DNA of 64,000 bases from Parachlorella kessleri (lineage: Eukaryota; Chlorophyta; Trebouxiophyceae; Chlorellales; Chlorellaceae), in the NCBI GenBank assembly GCA_001598975.1, contig BBXU01000827.1, positions 19,327 through 83,326 of the forward strand, given 5' to 3'. The position numbers and the translations under genes were made by a program. Shown piece by piece: positions 59,515 through 64,000 of this stretch (position 1 is its first letter; the number at the start of each line of letters is the position of its first letter). The notes below the pieces were generated by a model. The model saw only the letters and a program-made list of their open reading frames with translations, was not told the origin of the DNA and made no database searches.

Positions 59515-62248
59515 TCAACCCATTGTGGCAGTCACAACGTGGTACTCGCCGAGCTTGTCCCCACACTCTTCCCGAGCCTGCTGCCTGATGGCATCCAGCT
59601 CGGGAGTCCTAGCAAGGCTGGGGTGGTGCACCACCCGGTACATGACTTCAAGGTCTGCAAGCGTCACGGACCACGCAGCGTGCCAGCCCGCCTGCATGCA
59701 GATGGACAGGGGTAAGCGACGTGTTCTATGGATGAGGGGGCTGTTGGGCTCTTGGACAGCCAAGGAGACACGCCTTGGCAGAGTGCTGCAAGCTACTGGA
59801 TACAAGTATCACCCAGCCACACGCTTGCCCGCAGTGCACAAGCAGCTCACAACCAGGCATAAGCAGTGCTATGGGGTACAGGCAGACTGGGCTGAGTCAG
59901 TCTGCCCTCCTCAACGCACACCTGCTGCAGCTTGATGTGAGGTTCAAACCCCAGGCTGGCAGTCAAGCTGGGCCACCCCAGAGCTGACTTGCCCGAGGCA
60001 GTAGCAGCAGCCAAACCCTGTGCAATCTGCAGAGGCGGGTGGGCACAACAAAGGCTGTTAGTCCCGCAGGCACTCAAGCGCAACACTTGATTTCAGCACA
60101 TGAGGAAATGGGATGCATCGCTGCCCAGCATGGGACCCCTTCTGACGTGTTACCGCACTAATACCCTCACCTACGCTGCTTTCACCGCCGCCTTGAAAGC
60201 CATCCACCCTGACAATAGCACCAGGTGTCAAGCACAAGCACCTGGGTGTGTGCATAGGGTAGTAGCCGATAGCATGAGCATGCAAGCACTTGCCTTCTCT
60301 CTCCAGAGCCTGATGCTCCGGTTGTATGTGGGGTTGGAGGATGTAAGTATGACGGCCCCCAGCTGTGCTCGCTTGGACACCGCGGTGATGTCCTGCACGC
60401 ACAGCTTGCCACTACTCCTGTTTTAAAACCACTTCCTGCTGCCACTGGGGCCCGTTCAAAAAAAAAACCGTGACCCAGTGGTTGGTGAGTGGTGACGCCT
60501 CAAGTCACTGGGCATGCTTTGTTTCACATCTGACCTGTGTGGCGTGCCCTGTGTAACTGCCCAAAGCATTTGGTAACTTTGCAAAAAGGCTTCTCACCTC
60601 TATCAGGTTGTCTACAGCTGGCTGAGGTAGGTAGTAGACAAGACCTGCACAGGCACCGCGAGCGCAGTTCATCTGAACTGCTGGAGCCACCACGTCCATA
60701 GAAGACATACGTACTACAAGCTGCGACAGCAGCCCCGACCCGACCCACAGGCCAGACACCCCGCCGGCCGGCCCCTGGTCCAGATGCCCACAGCGAGCAT
60801 GCTACTGCTCACCTTCAGCCACCCACACTGTGGGCAGGGAGGGGTCAAACCCGCAAGCTTCCAGCTGCGCCAGCCAGCCCCCACCCTCCAGGTCTGCCGC
60901 AACCGCCGCCCAGCTGGCCACACGCAGGGAGATGCCCGCCTTGCCACCCGCCTCGCCTCCGTTAGTAGCAGCCAGGTCGGTGAACAAGTCTGCACAACAG
61001 CACGTGGAGACTGATCTAGCCCAGCCAAGCCCAAGAAATGCAGGTACTGTAACGATAGCTTGCCAGCCATCCCTGCTCCTTGAGGGGCCAAGGTTAAGGC
61101 TCCTTGAATGTCACCGCAGTAGCTCGTGATATTCATTGCAAGGAGCTTCCGCTGCAGGAAGCACAGCAAGGAAAGCCTGCTGCCCTGCGTGATTTCTTTG
61201 GTCTCATGCATTGCCAGCTTGCCTGCATTGCAGTCTCCTGAGGCTGCTGCTGCTGTCAGGCCGCCGTGCTTCATGCGCTCCCGCTTGAAAGCTGTCATGT
61301 CGGGCAAGTCAACTTCAAACCAGCTTATGTCATGGCCCAGCTCGAGCCGCCAGGGACGAGTGTCCAACCCCGCCCCTGTACAAACAACATCAAAAATGAT
61401 GGACCGGGGGGCATGGAGGAGGCACGCGAGCGCGGGGGTGGGGGGCTGGGCTTGCAAAATGCCTGCTTGCAGCGTGCTACAAACCCGCGCTGACAGTAGG
61501 TGTGTTGCTGCATCCTGATGGTTGATGATTGAGATCTTTGATCCCACCGTGCATGAAATACCCAAGGTCATGTTGTACCTAGCATGACAGCCTGGATGTT
61601 TGGCCGCTGGCTGCCCCCTTCCCCCGCCTCCCTCAGCCGTGCCGCCAGCTTCCTGCGTATGCGGTGGAGCGCCGCGAGTAGCTCATCGTCCACATACCTG
61701 CAAACGAGGGTGGTGACAGGTGCACTTTAGTGGTGACTTAAACATGAGCTGTGTGGAGCATGAGGACCCTGGCCTATCGTTGGCAAGTCCACAATCTAGT
61801 GCAATTGACACATATGTACCATCTTCACAAATACAGGTCTAGTCTGAAAGGCACTCTCACATCTGTCAAAGCCCACCTGCACCTCAGCCCCACGATGGAC
61901 ACTGCCAGGGTGTCTTTGATGTCAGCGTGCTCCATCCTGGACCCCTGCTCTAGCAGCGGCTTCCCCTGCTGCAAGCCCTCCACCAGGCGTTGCAGCCACT
62001 GCACCTGGGCCTGTTGCTGGGTGCGAAGCTCCTCAGTGTCAGGGACCATAGCAGACAGGGGTGCATCCTGGATCAAGGCAGCTGGCCTGCGGCCACCAAA
62101 GGAGGGTACTGGTATGGGGAGCCCGTGCCAGCGGTGTCGGCATAGGATCTCCATATAAAAGCCTGGCGGACCTGTTGGAGTCAACCAGGCGGGTGGATGC
62201 GACGACATAGGCTGTCCTAGCCACGGAGCTGAGCGCGTCTGAGGGCAT
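59515..62248 (-). CDS. SAM-dependent methyltransferase, LCMT/PPM-like family (paralogue 1)
   Basis: Nine exons in coding order: 62248-62172, 62086-61877, 61697-61579, 61375-61115, 60989-60813, 60644-60598, 60392-60294, 60026-59922 and 59691-59515, giving 423 residues. Family marks are the N-terminal SSVARTAYVVASTRL, GLRCRYVDDELL, motif I AVMLGAGLDTRPWRLELG (~132-149), post-I FEVDLPDMTAFKRERM, and AEGLVYYLPQPAVDNLI. This is the leucine carboxyl methyltransferase-like group, much of which has no known substrate; the acceptor here is unknown. The C-terminal part (AGWHAAWSVTLADLEVMYRV, ending YHVVTATMG) is shared with the neighbouring paralogue. The 60294-60392 exon uses a GC donor and joins directly to the next exon in phase. 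No transit peptide is evident. Confidence 0.86.
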
Positions 62249-63231
62249 GCCTCTCACAGCAAGTTGCGGAGGTCATACAATATAACGTCGGTTGTGTTGC
62301 TGCAATACCAAAAGCGTAGGACAGACAGAAAGACTGGAAAGATTGCAAAATACTCTTCCACAGTGGCTTATAGGGCATGGTACTTCAGACGATGGTACTT
62401 GCGGGGTACCTCGGATCCGGTGCGCTCCAGGGTGGTATTGCAGCGGCCGAAATGACCTGTCAGTGATGAAGCGCTGGTTCACCTGCTTGCTATCTGCGCC
62501 TGTTCTGGGTTAGAACCTTACTGTAAGTCACGCGATTTTTGATGGTCATGTCCACAGCTGGTGTTTTTGCACCTGCTGACTGTCCAGGCCCTGTTACCAA
62601 AGAAGACCTGACAAACAGCCACCAGCCAACCCTCCAACAAGTGCAGTGGCCCTACTCATATGCGAGCAGCATGCACTGACACACGTGCAGTGCACCTGCT
62701 TCGCACCGGGTGTGTCCAGTACAAAAGATAGTACTGATATTAGCATGGGTGGCAGGGAGTGCGAACGGGGAGTAACCTGGGCTGGACTGGACTGACAGGG
62801 CTGGATGCAGAATGAACCTGAGTCTTGCCTGAGTTCTGAGCCTGATATGCTGATATGCTCGCAGCAGTTGCCTGGCAGTCACGTTTGTGCTTGTGGAAGT
62901 GGCATGCTGCGCTGGATTTGCTGAGCTGCACTCACAAACTCAGAAGCTCTCAATGCTAGCCGGATACCTTGCAGTCCAACAACGTATGCATCAGCACCTG
63001 TGGGGACAAGGGGTGTACCAGCGTTGATTGCTTGGCAGGGTGCACGCATTATCTGCTTTGCAATCTGCACAGATTAACTCTGGGCACCTAGGAAGCTCGG
63101 GCGGTCCCCCTCTCTGCCAGGCAACTAGTTTTGCTCGCTGCCAGAAGGCTTTCCCACAACCAAGGTCAATGCTCGGCCTATCCCAGCCGTCTCACCATCG
63201 ACTGAGCACTGCCTCTGAGGGCCAATCCCGC
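62249..63231. other. Spacer between the two methyltransferase paralogues
   Basis: About 980 bp, containing the promoter of paralogue 1, the 3' UTR of paralogue 2 and the second copy of the dispersed repeat (62738-62841). No open frame resembles a protein. Confidence 0.4.
62738..62841 (+). mobile_element. ~104-bp dispersed repeat, copy B (short non-autonomous element?)
   Basis: Identical to 18791-18894 except for one base. The flanking sequence reads CTGA on each side (and CTGATAT extends on both sides), compatible with a short target-site duplication. It lies 490 bp upstream of the methyltransferase start codon, so it might affect that promoter. Confidence 0.6.
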
Positions 63232-63956
63232 CTACATGCCCATGGTCGCAGTGGCCACATGATACGCAGAGGTCATGCCCCCATAGTGGTTCTCCGCGCG
63301 CTGCCTGATGGCTTCAAGCTCGGGCGTTCTTGGTGTGCTGTTGTGTATCACTGTCCGGTACATGAGCTCCAGGTCAACAAACGTTGCCGACCATGAAGAG
63401 GCCCATCCTGCCTGCAACGTACCCAAAACAACAGCAATAAAGCTGGATGGGTTCTGGGACCTTGGAGCGTACACTGCATACAGCAGTGGCAGTACTTAAT
63501 TAAGCTGAGTTTGCCTGCACTGCCACCATGGCAAAGTAAACAAGCGAATGGCAAGATGACGGTGACCATCACCAACCCTGATGAACCAGGAAATAGAGGT
63601 TGTTTCTGGAGCCGCAGCAGACATACTTTACGCCGACATATAAGCCACAGTATGCTGTACACCCGGGACAAAATCCAGATAAGCAGACCCCCTACAGCAA
63701 CAGCGTCAGGCACCGGCAAGCAGCGGCATTTGGCCAGGAACGGTCTACCTGACAGCACGCGATCCCGGGGGTCCGCCAGTCACAGCTACATGTAGTTGTG
63801 CGTGCGGGTCCGATCAATATCAAAGAAATCCCGAGACACGCTTTCATCCGCACGCACCTCCCGGAGCCTCATGCAGGGTTCAAATCCCAGGCTGGCAGTC
63901 ATGCTGGGCCACACCGAGGATGCAGGCTTGCCCGCGGCGGCAGCAGCCGCCAAGCT
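63232..63956 (-). CDS. SAM-dependent methyltransferase paralogue 2, 3' end only (partial)
   Basis: Two exons in coding order, 63956-63858 and 63411-63232; the rest lies beyond the right edge. The peptide (KPASSVWPSMTASLGFEP, then AGWASSWSATFVDLELMYRT, ending AYHVATATMGM) is collinear with the last two exons of paralogue 1. Penultimate exons are 99 versus 105 nt, last exons 180 versus 177 nt, and intron phases are the same. The methyltransferase core is not in view, so the assignment comes from the paralogue. Orientation and position indicate a tandem duplication. Confidence 0.82.
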
Positions 63957-64000
63957 CTACACAAGCCATGTTCACAACAGGATATTCAGTATTGGTCGGG

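Noticed and set aside
59940..59956. tRNA B-box-like GGTTCAAA(C/T)CCC at 59940 and again near 63888
   Set aside because: No acceptor stem or A box is found around either, and both fall at the same codons (LGFEP) of paralogous methyltransferase exons.
60170..60227. Possible extra exon of the methyltransferase (WMAFKAAVKAA in one frame)
   Set aside because: No acceptor/donor pair gives a phase compatible with its neighbours, while direct joining of 60294 to 60026 is in phase.
61210..61222. GC-type donor (GCAAGC) inside methyltransferase exon 4
   Set aside because: Splicing here would break the phase, whereas reading through keeps the frame to the next GT donor at 61114.

Overview
The window is nuclear DNA from a green alga, most likely a core chlorophyte such as a trebouxiophyte. 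The evidence is very dense short introns, GC-rich and CAG/GCA-rich coding sequence, proteins that match plant-type families (EBP1/PA2G4, plant-like RAD54, AZG purine permease, chloroplast ClpS), and TGTAA motifs shortly after several stop codons, the typical polyadenylation signal of green algae. The species cannot be named from the sequence. There are no prokaryotic features, rRNAs, CRISPR arrays or convincing tRNAs.

Layout, left to right: the 3' end of triosephosphate isomerase (+); an 11-exon EBP1/PA2G4 gene (+); a 14-exon protein with N-terminal TPRs and a C-terminal CS (NudC/p23-like) domain (+); an LdhA-type D-lactate dehydrogenase (+); chloroplast ClpS (-), which diverges across 152 bp from a TLC-domain membrane protein (+); an unrecognised coiled-coil/Pro-Gly-Gln-rich protein (+); a membrane-anchored glycerophosphodiester phosphodiesterase (-), which diverges from a 23-exon RAD54 recombination translocase (+); a GUP1-like MBOAT (+); a 23-exon AZG purine permease (-) with a long unusual C-terminal tail; a TBC1D13-type RabGAP (-), which diverges from an unrecognised plastid-type protein (+); and two tandem SAM-dependent methyltransferase paralogues (-), the second cut by the window edge.

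The gene models were built by hand from splice sites, reading phase and family similarity. For the complete multi-exon genes the exon lengths sum to whole codons. Weak points are the first exon of the coiled-coil gene, exon 5 of the phosphodiesterase and the first exon of the TLC gene.

The most notable observations are: (1) the purine permease appears fused to a ~630-residue cytosolic tail with five SFRLFG[D/G]V repeats; (2) about 10 of 123 inferred introns need a GC donor, far above the usual share; (3) several 14-24 nt microexons; (4) a ~104-bp dispersed repeat with apparent target-site duplications in two places 44 kb apart. The neighbouring genes show no shared pathway, as expected in a eukaryotic genome; the only likely co-regulation is at the three tight divergent promoters.
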